DNA of 64,000 bases from Tateyamaria sp947503385. Its GTDB lineage: Bacteria; Pseudomonadota; Alphaproteobacteria; Rhodobacterales; Rhodobacteraceae. Shown here in pieces: positions 26,607 to 34,771 of this stretch. The notes below the pieces were generated by a model. That model was not told the DNA's origin. It saw only the letters and a program-made list of their open reading frames with translations, and ran no database searches. Position 1 is the stretch's first letter. Each line of letters opens with the position of its first letter. The stretch covers positions 496,001 through 560,000 of the forward strand of contig NZ_JBNFZM010000001.1 of assembly GCF_051195235.1 (NCBI RefSeq), given 5' to 3'. The translations under genes were made by a program, and so were the position numbers.

Positions 26607-27743
26607 CTATCCATCCTTGTCGATGCTGAACCACCCCGCAGGGTCCTCAGTCGTGTTGTCTTGTCTGACTTCTATATAGAGCGTTTCCGAACGGGTTCCG
26701 CCAGCCCCTTCACCACCTGTTGAAGCGGCGTTTTCCGTCTGCGCCCCCGGCAAGCCGCCCATCAGGCCCAGCGGCGTGCCCTCGGCAATGATATCGCCCG
26801 CCTGCCCATAGGTGACGCCCAGCCCGGCAAAGACAAACAGCGTGCCCGGGCGCGGCTCAAGCATCACGACATTGCCAAAATCCAAGAGCGGCCCGACATA
26901 GCGCAGCGTGGCCTCCGTGGGGGCCGTGACCAGCGCACCGGGGCGCGTGGCCAGCAACAGGCCGGGGCGCGCAATGCCCGCCGCGTCCGCCTCTCCGGCG
27001 GCGCGCAGCAGCACCCCGCGCGCGGGCAGGGTCAGCGTGCCGATCCGGTCCTCAAGGCGGGGTGGCGTCCACGCGGCCTCATCCACGACAATCTCGGCAA
27101 GGCCGCTGGAAAACGCATCCAGCGTCTCGGCCGACGCCACCAGAAGCGCGGTGCGGATCGGGTCGGCGGTAAACCGGGTGGGCAGGTCCGTGCGCTCGGC
27201 CATCGCCTGATTGAGCGCAGAGCGTGCCGTCTGCACCTCGGCCAGCCCGGTGCGCAGCCGGTTTGCGGCGTCTTCCTGCAACAGCCGCAGCGTCTCGACG
27301 TCCTCCAGATCGCGCCGCAGGTTCGCCGCACGCTGGTTCAGCGCAGGCGTCAACTCGGCCAGCAACATGCCCGCCCGTGCCGTGCCTTCGGGTCCCTGCG
27401 GATGCAGAAACGCTGTGGGTGCCTCACCCGGGGACATGGTCTGCAACACGGCCAGCAGCCGCGCGATCTCCGCATCCCGCGCGCCCAGCTGGCGGCGCAG
27501 CTGATCCTCGCGGATCGCCGCCTGCCGCAGGCCGCCGCGCATGGCGGACAGGCCCGCCTCGTAGGCCTGAATGGTCCGGGTCAGCGCCCGCACCCGGTCC
27601 CGCGCGCTGTCTGCCGCGTCCAATTGCGCCGACGCATCGGACAACGCCACCGCCGCCTGCCGGGCCAATGCGCCGGGATCATCCTGCGCCGTCAACGCGG
27701 CGGGCCATATGGCAAGGATCAAGGCAAACCGCAAACGCCTCAT
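26607..27743 (-). CDS. EnvC-like murein hydrolase activator, M23 domain
   Basis: A 378-residue secreted protein with signal peptide (MRRLRFALILAIWPAALTAQ), a long coiled coil (about 25-190, rich in Ala, Arg, Glu) and a C-terminal LytM/M23 domain (about 235-370). The M23 zinc ligands (HxxxD and HxH) are not seen: the corresponding regions read LLATRPGALVTAP and GTLFVFAGLG. So it is probably a non-enzymatic activator of amidases at division, as EnvC is. Its start overlaps gpmI by four bases. Confidence 0.88.
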   Translation of the reverse strand: MRRLRFALILAIWPAALTAQDDPGALARQAAVALSDASAQLDAADSARDRVRALTRTIQAYEAGLSAMRGGLRQAAIREDQLRRQLGARDAEIARLLAVLQTMSPGEAPTAFLHPQGPEGTARAGMLLAELTPALNQRAANLRRDLEDVETLRLLQEDAANRLRTGLAEVQTARSALNQAMAERTDLPTRFTADPIRTALLVASAETLDAFSSGLAEIVVDEAAWTPPRLEDRIGTLTLPARGVLLRAAGEADAAGIARPGLLLATRPGALVTAPTEATLRYVGPLLDFGNVVMLEPRPGTLFVFAGLGVTYGQAGDIIAEGTPLGLMGGLPGAQTENAASTGGEGAGGTRSETLYIEVRQDNTTEDPAGWFSIDKDG

Positions 27744-29251
27744 GAGATCAGGCTGACCCCTGTCATCTCGTCGGGCTGGTCCAGCCCCATCAGTTGCAAA
27801 AGCGTCGGCGCAAGATCCGCCAGCCGCCCGTCGCGCAAGGTCCCGTCAGCGCCGATCAGCGCAACAGGCACGCGGTTTGTCGTGTGCGCGGTGTGCGGGT
27901 TGCCGGTGTCCGGATCAATCATCGTCTCGCAATTGCCGTGATCCGCCGTCAGGATCATCGCGCCCCCCGCCGCTTCCAGCGCAGGCAGCACACGGGCCAG
28001 CCCTGCATCCACCGCCTCGCAGGCCGCAATCGCAGCTTGCAGGTCACCGGTATGACCCACCATGTCCGGGTTGGCATAATTCACGACAATCAGGTCATAG
28101 CCCGCCTCGATTGCCTCGACAAAGCGGTCGGTGACCTCGACCGACGACATCTCGGGCTGGGCGTCATAGGTGGCCACATCAGGCGATTTGGGCATCGCGC
28201 GGTCTTCGCCCGGTTCGGGCGTCTCCTCCCCACCGTTCAGAAAGAACGTCACATGCGGGTACTTTTCCGTCTCCGCCAGACGGAACTGGCGCAGGCCCGC
28301 CTGTGCGACCCACGCGCCCAGCGTGTTCACGATCTCGGGCTTGGGATAGGCGGTGGTCATGTAGGCCTTGTGCGCCTCGGAATAGTCCGCCATGCCAAGA
28401 AGCCCGGACCACGCCGGGCGTCCCGCCGGGTCAAACGCGTCAAAACCCGGATCGCCAAAGGCCGCCATGATCTCGCGCGCGCGGTCGGCGCGGAAGTTCA
28501 GACAGAACAGCCCATCGCCATCCTTGGCCCCCTTGTAGCCGTCCACCACCGTGGCAGGGATGAATTCATCGGTGTGATCGTTGGCATAGGCCCGCGCAAT
28601 GGCGGCGGCGGGGCTTTCGACCACCGGCGCATCGGCCCGCGCAATCGCGGCAAAGGCGGTTTCCACACGGTCCCAGCGGTTGTCCCGGTCCATGGCGAAA
28701 TAGCGGCCCGTCACGGTCACGATCCGCGCGCCCTTGGGCAGGGCGTCCTGTAGATCGGCCAGATAGGTTTCGGCGGATTTGGGGGCCACGTCGCGGCCAT
28801 CCGTGATCGCGTGGACCAGCACCGACAGGCCCGCATCGGTGCAGGCCTTGGCCGCCGCAACCATATGCGACACATGCCCGTGCACGCCCCCGTCCGACAT
28901 CACGCCCATCAGATGCGCGCGCCCGCCCGCATCCTTGATCCCCGAAATCCAGTCCTGCAGCGCCGCATTGTGGAAAAAACTGCCATCCTCAATGGCCAGA
29001 TCAATCTGGCCCAGATCCATCGCCACCACACGGCCCGCGCCGATATTGGTGTGCCCAACCTCGGAATTGCCCATCTGGCCCGACGGCAGGCCCACATCCG
29101 GCCCATGTGTGACCAATGTGGCGTGCGGGCATGTCTCTATGATCCGGTCATAGGTCGGGGTGTCCGCCAGCACAGGCGCGTTGCCGTGGCTGTCGTCACG
29201 CAGGCCCCAACCATCAAGGATACACAGGACTACGGGTTTCGGGGTGCTCAT
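27740..29251 (-). CDS. gpmI: phosphoglycerate mutase, cofactor-independent
   Basis: Interconverts 3- and 2-phosphoglycerate. The 503-residue alkaline-phosphatase-fold enzyme shows VLCILDGWGLR (metal Asp 13), the catalytic serine S63 in SGQMGNSEVGHTNIG, NFRADRAREI and the C-terminal metal motif ADHGNCETM with NPHTAHT. The start MSTPKPVVLC is fixed by homology; the ORF continues 190 residues upstream as a GC-rich artefact. First gene of the gpmI-envC-ctpA operon. Confidence 0.95.
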   Translation of the reverse strand: MSTPKPVVLCILDGWGLRDDSHGNAPVLADTPTYDRIIETCPHATLVTHGPDVGLPSGQMGNSEVGHTNIGAGRVVAMDLGQIDLAIEDGSFFHNAALQDWISGIKDAGGRAHLMGVMSDGGVHGHVSHMVAAAKACTDAGLSVLVHAITDGRDVAPKSAETYLADLQDALPKGARIVTVTGRYFAMDRDNRWDRVETAFAAIARADAPVVESPAAAIARAYANDHTDEFIPATVVDGYKGAKDGDGLFCLNFRADRAREIMAAFGDPGFDAFDPAGRPAWSGLLGMADYSEAHKAYMTTAYPKPEIVNTLGAWVAQAGLRQFRLAETEKYPHVTFFLNGGEETPEPGEDRAMPKSPDVATYDAQPEMSSVEVTDRFVEAIEAGYDLIVVNYANPDMVGHTGDLQAAIAACEAVDAGLARVLPALEAAGGAMILTADHGNCETMIDPDTGNPHTAHTTNRVPVALIGADGTLRDGRLADLAPTLLQLMGLDQPDEMTGVSLIS

Positions 29252-29365
29252 GGCTGCGCGCTCTTGGTGCTGCTTCGTCGCCTTGGGTTCTAGCGTGCGG
29301 TGCAAGGCATGGGAAGGATGCTCTGGCTGCTGTATATGGGGGGCGTGCAGGTTGGGGGGAAACGG

Positions 29366-29857
29366 ATGAGCGATTACATGCTGGTACACCTGAATGTGGT
29401 GCGCCCCTTGGGGGCGTTCACGGCCAGCCACCCCAACGCGGTCTATTTCTTTTCCCAGCTGCCCGCCGTCTTTGCCAAGGCAAAGGCGGATGACGGCCTG
29501 CTGTGGCACAATCACGGGGCCCGCACGCCTCAGGGCGGGTTTGCCGACATGAACGGTATCCTCGCGTTGCAGACAGAGCGGACCAAAGACAACTTTGACA
29601 TCCTGACCATGGCGGGATGGAAGGACGCCGCCGCGCTCCACCGCTTTGCCTATCGCGACCCGCTGCACCGGGACGGGATGAAGACGCTGCGCGACTGGGT
29701 GGACCGGTCGGATGGTGCAACGATGGTGATGTGGTGGGAACGCCGCGGCACCCGCGTGACGCTGGAGACGGGGTGGCAAAAGCTGTTGCATCTGCGCGCG
29801 CAAGGCCCGACGCCTGATGCGTTCTGCATGCAAACGCGCTTTGATATGCCGGTCTGA
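29366..29857 (+). CDS. DUF3291 family protein
   Basis: A 163-residue soluble protein beginning MSDYMLVHLNVVRPLGAF, the expected opening of the DUF3291 family (ferredoxin-like fold related to antibiotic-monooxygenase domains). Trp-rich stretches (LLWHNHG, MVMWWERRG) are typical. The start is placed after GGGGGGAAAC; an upstream extension of 22 residues lacks homology. It stands alone, divergent from gpmI with 114 bases between them. Biochemical role unknown. Confidence 0.85.
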   Translation: MSDYMLVHLNVVRPLGAFTASHPNAVYFFSQLPAVFAKAKADDGLLWHNHGARTPQGGFADMNGILALQTERTKDNFDILTMAGWKDAAALHRFAYRDPLHRDGMKTLRDWVDRSDGATMVMWWERRGTRVTLETGWQKLLHLRAQGPTPDAFCMQTRFDMPV

Positions 29858-30130
29858 TTGGGGTGGCTGTCCCGACTGCCGCCAGTGTTACGCCACCAGT
29901 TCGGAAGGTGGCTATGGGATCAAAAGCTTCCCGCTTACGGACCAGCGACCGATCAAAAGCGCAGGATGGGTTTTAACCCATCGCAATTTGTCCTGCATGT
30001 CCGGCAACCTTCGGATCCTAACCAAAGCATCAAAGGCCACCAAGCTCATCTTTGCATTGCGTCCGCCTTGCGGGACTTTGCGCCATTTCGCTGCGACTGC
30101 GCGAATGGCGGCTTTACAATCGCAAACTGG
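29858..30130. other. AT-richer non-coding stretch with imperfect hairpin
   Basis: No convincing gene. The base composition is lower in GC than the neighbours, and the only long plus-strand ORF (to 30205) has no recognisable features and runs into the next gene. CGCCATTTCGC and GCGCGAATGGCGG near 30082-30112 form an imperfect hairpin, possibly a terminator or repeat remnant for the minus-strand gene that ends at 30131. It resembles decayed intergenic sequence I recall from Roseobacter genomes; unproven. Confidence 0.4.
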
Positions 30131-30496
30131 CTAAAGAGTCTCTCCACATTGCCCGTCAGAAATTGCGTAGGTTTCCAAGACATAGCGCCCTACCGCACCA
30201 CCTGAAACGATGCGTACAGCAATGAAATTTGGATCTTCGATACCTGTTTGTTGCAGTACGAATGGAATGACAGATGGCGCATAGTGATTGCAAAGCGCCA
30301 AAAGGAAATCATCCAAGTTTTCGTTACCGAACAACCCTTTAGGAATTGGATCAGGTTGGATTCGCATCTCTATTCCCTTACCGTGAGACGAATGGGATAG
30401 GACTCCGGTATCGACCAATTGCCATTGTACATCTTGTGCTGAGACCGGCAGCGCCACAGACAAAATGAAACTTGCGAGTATCGTACAACGTTTCAT
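30131..30496 (-). CDS. small secreted protein of unknown function
   Basis: A 121-residue protein with a clear signal peptide (MKRCTILASFILSVALPVSAQ, cleavage after about 21) and a mature part of about 100 residues with two cysteines (ALCNHY, GQCGET) that could form a disulfide. I do not recognise a family. Codon use is AT-richer than surrounding genes, there is no operon partner, and it lies beside a truncated dnaE2 end, which suggests a gene acquired or retained within a small patch of foreign or decaying DNA. Confidence 0.7.
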   Translation of the reverse strand: MKRCTILASFILSVALPVSAQDVQWQLVDTGVLSHSSHGKGIEMRIQPDPIPKGLFGNENLDDFLLALCNHYAPSVIPFVLQQTGIEDPNFIAVRIVSGGAVGRYVLETYAISDGQCGETL

Positions 30497-30662
30497 GTGG
30501 TAAACTCCCCTTTATATCTCTGCTACTATTCAAACGGACTTTGGTGCAAGGTGCAGCATCGATCAGTTTGGGCTCGCAGCAGACATTGCGTGTGGTTTTT
30601 TTCTCGCGTCGACAGAGCATCTGCGGCGCTTTTGCGTTTGCGCGTATGGCCCGGCGCTGGGC

Positions 30663-33626
30663 TCAGTCCGGGTTGCCGCGGGTAAAGCTGATCTTGGACA
30701 GGTCCGGCGCGCGGCCCGTCACTGGCTCCAGCGCAGCACCCGGTGTCAGGACATGGCGCAAGAGCGCCACGGGATGCGCCTTGAGCGTGAGGCGGGTCGA
30801 GACGTAATCCTCCACCACCTCCTCGCCCAAGGTCATCCGGGGCAGCAGCGCGGTCGGTTCGTCCACCACCTCGCCGTCGATATCGCTGGCAAAAAGCGGC
30901 AGCACGGGGCCCGGCGCAATCGCCTTGGCCTCCCACAGTGCCTCGCGGCGCCCAAGGCCAAGGGCCGCGAACACGTCCGCTTCGGCCAGCCGCACGATCA
31001 CCTGATGGCCAAGGCCCGCCCGCCGCCACACATCGCGCACCGATTGGTAACCGTTGCCCCGCGCGGCGGTGATCCATGTGGCGTCCTCTTCGCTCAGCCC
31101 CTTGATCTGGCGAAAGCCCAGCCGCAGGGCCAGCCCGCCCCTGCCGTCCGGCTCCATCACGTTGTCCCAAAAGCTCGCGTTGATGCAGATGGGTTTGACC
31201 GTGACCCCGTGTTCGCGCGCGTCCCGCACGATCTGGGCGGGGGCATAGAACCCCATGGGCTGCGCGTTCAGCAGCGCGCAGGCAAAGATGCCCGGATGGT
31301 GGCATTTGAGCCAGCTTGACGCATAAACCAAAAGCGCAAAGCTGGCCGCGTGGCTTTCGGGAAAGCCGTAGGAGCCGAACCCCTCGATCTGGGAAAAGCA
31401 CCGTTCGGCAAAGACATCGTCATAGCCGTTCCTGCGCATCCCCCGCAGGAACAGGGCACGGAATTCGCTGACACTCCCGTGTTTTTTGAACGTGGCCAAT
31501 GACCGGCGCAGCCGGTCCGCCTGATCCGGCGTGAACCCCGCGCCCACAATGGCGATCTGCATCGCCTGTTCCTGAAACAGCGGCACGCCCAGCGTCTTGC
31601 CCAGCACCTGCCCCAGTTCGTCCGAGGGAAAGCTCACCTCCTCCTCTCCGTTGCGGCGGCGGATATAGGGGTGCACCATGTCCCCCTGAATGGGGCCGGG
31701 CCGGATAATCGCCACCTCGATCACCAGATCGTAGAAATTGCGGGGTCGCATCCGGGGCAAAAAGTTCATCTGCGCCCGGCTTTCCACCTGAAACACGCCG
31801 ACGCTGTCGGCCGCGCACAGCATGTCATAGACCGCCGGGTCCTCGGGCGGCAGGGTGGCAAGGGTATAGTCACGCTGGTGATGCATCTTGAGCAGGTCGA
31901 ACGCCTTGCGGATGCAGGTCAGCATCCCAAGGCTCAGCACATCGACCTTGAGGATGCCCAGCGTCTCGATATCGTCCTTGTCCCAACAGATGACCGTGCG
32001 GTCCTCCATCGTGGCGTTCTCGATGGGCACCAGTTCGTCCAGCCGCCCTTCGGTCACGATGAACCCGCCCACATGCTGGCTCAGGTGGCGGGGAAAGCCG
32101 TTGATCTCGTAAACCAGTTCAATTGTTTGGGCGAGACGGCGGTCGCGGTAATCAAGGCCGATCTCGGCCATGCGCTCGGCCTCGATCCCCTTGGTAGAGA
32201 AAAAGCCCCAAAGCTGCGAACTGAGCGCCGAAATCGTATCTTCGGAGAGGCCCATGGCCCGGCCCACCTCGCGGATGGCCCGCTTGCCCCGGTAGTGCAC
32301 CACCGTGGCGCACAGACCCGCGCGGTGGCGGCCATAGCGTTCGTAGATGTGCTGAATCACCTCCTCGCGCCGCTCGTGTTCGAAATCGACGTCGATGTCC
32401 GGGGGCTCGTCGCGGGCCTCGGAGACAAAGCGTTCGAACACCATGGTCCCCATCTCGGGACTGACAGAGGTGATGCCAAGGCAATAGCACACCACCGAAT
32501 TGGCCGCCGACCCGCGCCCCTGACACAGGATGTTGCGCGACCGGGCAAAGGCCACGATATCGCGAACGGTCAAGAAATAGGGCGCGTAATTCAACTTGGC
32601 GATCAGTTGGAGTTCGTGGCGCAGAAGCCTTTGCGCCTTTTCCGGTGCGCCCGCAGGATAGCGCCATTTCAGCCCCTCATCGGCCAGCCGTTCCAGCCGC
32701 TGGCCGGGGGTCTCGTTCTCCGTGATCTCGGACGGGTATTCGTATCGCAACTCGTCCAGCGAAAAGGTGAGCGTTTCGGCGAGTTCTGACGTGCGGTGCA
32801 CGGCGTCCTCGTGGCCCGCAAAGATGCGCAGCATCTCGTCTGCGCCGCGCAGGCGCCCTTCGCCATTGGCCAGCGCGTTGCGGCCCAGATCATCGACCCG
32901 GCATTTCAGTCGCACGGCTGCAACCACATCCGCCAGCTTGCGCCGCGTGCCGTGGTGCATCCGGGGCGCGGCAGAGGCGAGGGTCTGCACGCCAAGGCGC
33001 TGCGCCTGATCGGTGATGTGGTCGAAATAGGCCGCGTCCCGCCCGTCATAGCCCGGCACCATCAGCACATGCATGTTTCCGGCAAAGCGGCGCGACAGCC
33101 GTTCCGCCTGTGTCACCCAATCGCACGCGCCGCCCGTCACCGTTTGCGCCTGTGGCCACAGGAGCAGGTGGAGACCGTCGGAAAATTCTTCGAGGTCGCG
33201 CAGGCCGAGATCGCATTGCCCCTTGTCGGCTTTCAGCCGACCGCGCGAGATGATGCGGCAGAGGCTGCCCCACCCCGCACGGTTTTTCGGGATCACTGTG
33301 ACCGGGGCGGCATCGGTAAAAAGCAGCCGCGCTGCCGGGATCAGGCGGGGGGTCACCGTGGCTGGCGCGCGGGGTGGTGCGGGCAGATGTGCAGGTTTGG
33401 GCGGACCGATCAGCCCGTGCAGGGCATCGAAGGTCTGCCGTTCCTTTACGTCGCGCGCGATTTTGCGGGCTTCGGTATGGGCGCGGACGATGCCCGCCAC
33501 CGAGTTGTCATCGGCAATGGCCAGCGCTTTCATCCCCAAAAGGGCGGCACGCGCCACGTATTCCTCGGGGTGGGAGGCCCCGGTGAGAAAGGTAAAGTTC
33601 GAGGTGATCGACAGTTCGGTAAACAT
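30663..33626 (-). CDS. dnaE2: error-prone DNA polymerase DnaE2, C-terminus apparently missing
   Basis: C-family polymerase of SOS-induced translesion synthesis. The 987 residues include the PHP-like N-terminus (SNFTFLTGASHPEEY), the palm with catalytic aspartates in PPDIDVDFEHERREE (about residue 410) and KVDVLSLGML (about 560), and the helix-hairpin-helix region near 840. It stops at LSKISFTRGNPD, just past the LKAHP motif, where full-length DnaE2 (about 1050-1100 residues) continues into an OB-fold. The downstream DNA is AT-richer and holds no remnant of that domain. The usual partners imuA and imuB are not adjacent. A LexA box lies upstream. Confidence 0.9.
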   Translation of the reverse strand: MFTELSITSNFTFLTGASHPEEYVARAALLGMKALAIADDNSVAGIVRAHTEARKIARDVKERQTFDALHGLIGPPKPAHLPAPPRAPATVTPRLIPAARLLFTDAAPVTVIPKNRAGWGSLCRIISRGRLKADKGQCDLGLRDLEEFSDGLHLLLWPQAQTVTGGACDWVTQAERLSRRFAGNMHVLMVPGYDGRDAAYFDHITDQAQRLGVQTLASAAPRMHHGTRRKLADVVAAVRLKCRVDDLGRNALANGEGRLRGADEMLRIFAGHEDAVHRTSELAETLTFSLDELRYEYPSEITENETPGQRLERLADEGLKWRYPAGAPEKAQRLLRHELQLIAKLNYAPYFLTVRDIVAFARSRNILCQGRGSAANSVVCYCLGITSVSPEMGTMVFERFVSEARDEPPDIDVDFEHERREEVIQHIYERYGRHRAGLCATVVHYRGKRAIREVGRAMGLSEDTISALSSQLWGFFSTKGIEAERMAEIGLDYRDRRLAQTIELVYEINGFPRHLSQHVGGFIVTEGRLDELVPIENATMEDRTVICWDKDDIETLGILKVDVLSLGMLTCIRKAFDLLKMHHQRDYTLATLPPEDPAVYDMLCAADSVGVFQVESRAQMNFLPRMRPRNFYDLVIEVAIIRPGPIQGDMVHPYIRRRNGEEEVSFPSDELGQVLGKTLGVPLFQEQAMQIAIVGAGFTPDQADRLRRSLATFKKHGSVSEFRALFLRGMRRNGYDDVFAERCFSQIEGFGSYGFPESHAASFALLVYASSWLKCHHPGIFACALLNAQPMGFYAPAQIVRDAREHGVTVKPICINASFWDNVMEPDGRGGLALRLGFRQIKGLSEEDATWITAARGNGYQSVRDVWRRAGLGHQVIVRLAEADVFAALGLGRREALWEAKAIAPGPVLPLFASDIDGEVVDEPTALLPRMTLGEEVVEDYVSTRLTLKAHPVALLRHVLTPGAALEPVTGRAPDLSKISFTRGNPD

Positions 33627-33662
33627 AGACAGCAGATTCGCAGCGGCAGCCGGGTGTAGTAT

Positions 33663-33677
33663 GTTCTATTTTTGTTC
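33663..33677 (-). promoter_or_regulatory. LexA box upstream of dnaE2
   Basis: GTTCTATTTTTGTTC on plus, GAACAAAAATAGAAC on minus: an exact match to the alphaproteobacterial LexA direct repeat GTTC-N7-GTTC. It lies 37-51 bases before the dnaE2 start codon, the right place to repress its promoter, so dnaE2 is predicted to be induced by DNA damage. Confidence 0.88.
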
Positions 33678-33691
33678 TTATTTGAAGTGTT

Positions 33692-33747
33692 GAGGGGGCT
33701 CTGCCCCCGCCCTGCGGGCCCCCCGTGGTATTTCTGGTCAGAAGAAA
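33692..33747 (+). repeat. GC-rich palindromic intergenic repeat, fullest copy
   Basis: GAGGGGGCTCTGCCCCCGCC, CTGCGGG, CCCCCCGTGGTATTTCTGG and TCAGAAGAAACG in order: a GGGGGC/GCCCCC palindrome, a second GC block and a tail GTATTT-N6-AGAAGAA. It sits between the LexA box of dnaE2 and the DUF1203 gene. Related sequences are at 8091-8127 and 13262-13292 (tail part) and inside bchB at 11871-11926 (head and diverged tail). Confidence 0.6.
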
Positions 33748-33824
33748 CGGGGACGGATGCGCAATATTCGGGTCGAACCGCAGACTGGCCAGCGGATATC
33801 CCACTGCGCAGAAGGAGACCTGTC

Positions 33825-34292
33825 ATGCCCACATTCACCGCTCTGCCCACCGATGTCGCCCGTGCCTATCAGGCGGGCGCGCCCGATGCTTTTGGCCATC
33901 CGCCCGAACGGGCAACATCCGATGGGCATGGCAATCCGTGCCGCCATTGTCTGCGCGAGATACCGGCGGGCGCGGACATGTTGATCCTTGCGCACAAGCC
34001 CTTCGAGGGCACGCATCCCTATGCCGAGATCGGTCCGATTTTTCTGTGCGCCGCCGCCTGTCCGCAGGGCAGCGGGGCGGACCAGCCCGAGGTGCTGAAA
34101 ACCGCACCGGACTATCTGCTGAAAGGGTATGGGCCACACGACCGCATCGTCTATGGTACAGGCGGGGTTGTCGCCACGGATGCGATGCAGGCGCGGATTG
34201 CCGAAATCTTTGCCGATCCGGAGGTGGCCTATATCCATGTCCGATCCGCACGCAACAACTGCTATCAGGCGCGGGTGGATCGCGACGACTAG
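33825..34292 (+). CDS. DUF1203 family protein
   Basis: A 155-residue soluble protein of the DUF1203 family, of unknown function. Visible marks are GNPCRHCLREIPAGADMLILAHKPF (Cys-x-x-Cys near residue 40) and the C-terminal IHVRSARNNCYQARVDR. GAAGGAGA lies about six bases before the ATG, which sets the start over a 51-residue upstream extension. It is divergent from dnaE2 and stands 66 bases before the zinc-finger gene. Confidence 0.86.
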   Translation: MPTFTALPTDVARAYQAGAPDAFGHPPERATSDGHGNPCRHCLREIPAGADMLILAHKPFEGTHPYAEIGPIFLCAAACPQGSGADQPEVLKTAPDYLLKGYGPHDRIVYGTGGVVATDAMQARIAEIFADPEVAYIHVRSARNNCYQARVDRDD

Positions 34293-34358
34293 ACCCTTGT
34301 CGGGGCGGCAGGCTTGGCGCATAACACTTGCGCAACGCTCAGCAAGGACCGCCCTCCC

Positions 34359-34538
34359 ATGACCCTCCCCGCACCCGAGACCAAGATCGTCGACAGCCAC
34401 CGTGTGGCCTGTGACGGAAGCGAAGGCGCGCTGGGGCATCCGCGGGTCTGGTTGCAGATCCCCGAAGATACCGGTTGGGTCGAATGCCCGTATTGCGATT
34501 GCAAATATGTGCACCGCGACCACGCCGACGACGCCTGA
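34359..34538 (+). CDS. small zinc-finger protein (NDUFS6-like domain)
   Basis: A 59-residue protein with the CHCC-type zinc-binding pattern: VACDG, then GHPRVWLQI, then VECPYCDCKYVH. The same domain is found in the complex I accessory subunit NDUFS6, and free-standing alphaproteobacterial copies are common near unrelated genes. Start MTLPAPETKIVDSH chosen by family length; the fifteen upstream codons look non-coding. No obvious operon partner; polA follows after 233 bases. Confidence 0.82.
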   Translation: MTLPAPETKIVDSHRVACDGSEGALGHPRVWLQIPEDTGWVECPYCDCKYVHRDHADDA

Positions 34539-34626
34539 GCCAGCGGCATGCCCCGCTGTTGTGAACGTATCCCCGCCGTGAGCGCCAAATAAACAATGGC
34601 GTGCGCCGCAGGCGCTCAATTTGGTC

Positions 34627-34683
34627 ACGGCCGGGTCCGGGGACCGGGGTCGGCTGGAGCACCTGCCTCCCCGGCCGTCTTTT
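34627..34683 (+). terminator. possible terminator upstream of polA
   Basis: ACGGCCGGG at 34627-34635 can pair with CCCGGCCGT at 34670-34678, which is followed by CTTTT. The loop is long (34 bases, itself GC-rich and able to fold), so it is a weaker candidate than the glpK terminator. It lies in the 233-base gap between the zinc-finger gene and polA; the rest of the gap shows nothing clear. Confidence 0.4.
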
Positions 34684-34771
34684 CGGCCTTGCGGAGAAAA
34701 ATCGCCCGCGTCGCTGGCGGGACCACGCGGATCATGGCAATACCTGTCTCGGAACCAGAGGGGATATTCGC

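Noticed and set aside
29858..30205. Plus-strand ORF of 115 codons after the DUF3291 gene
   Set aside because: No ribosome site, no recognisable features, and it overlaps the better-supported secreted-protein gene on the other strand.
30526..31401. Minus-strand ORF overlapping the 3' end of dnaE2 in another frame, as a possible lost C-terminus
   Set aside because: Its translation has no OB-fold features, so it is not a frameshifted remainder of DnaE2.
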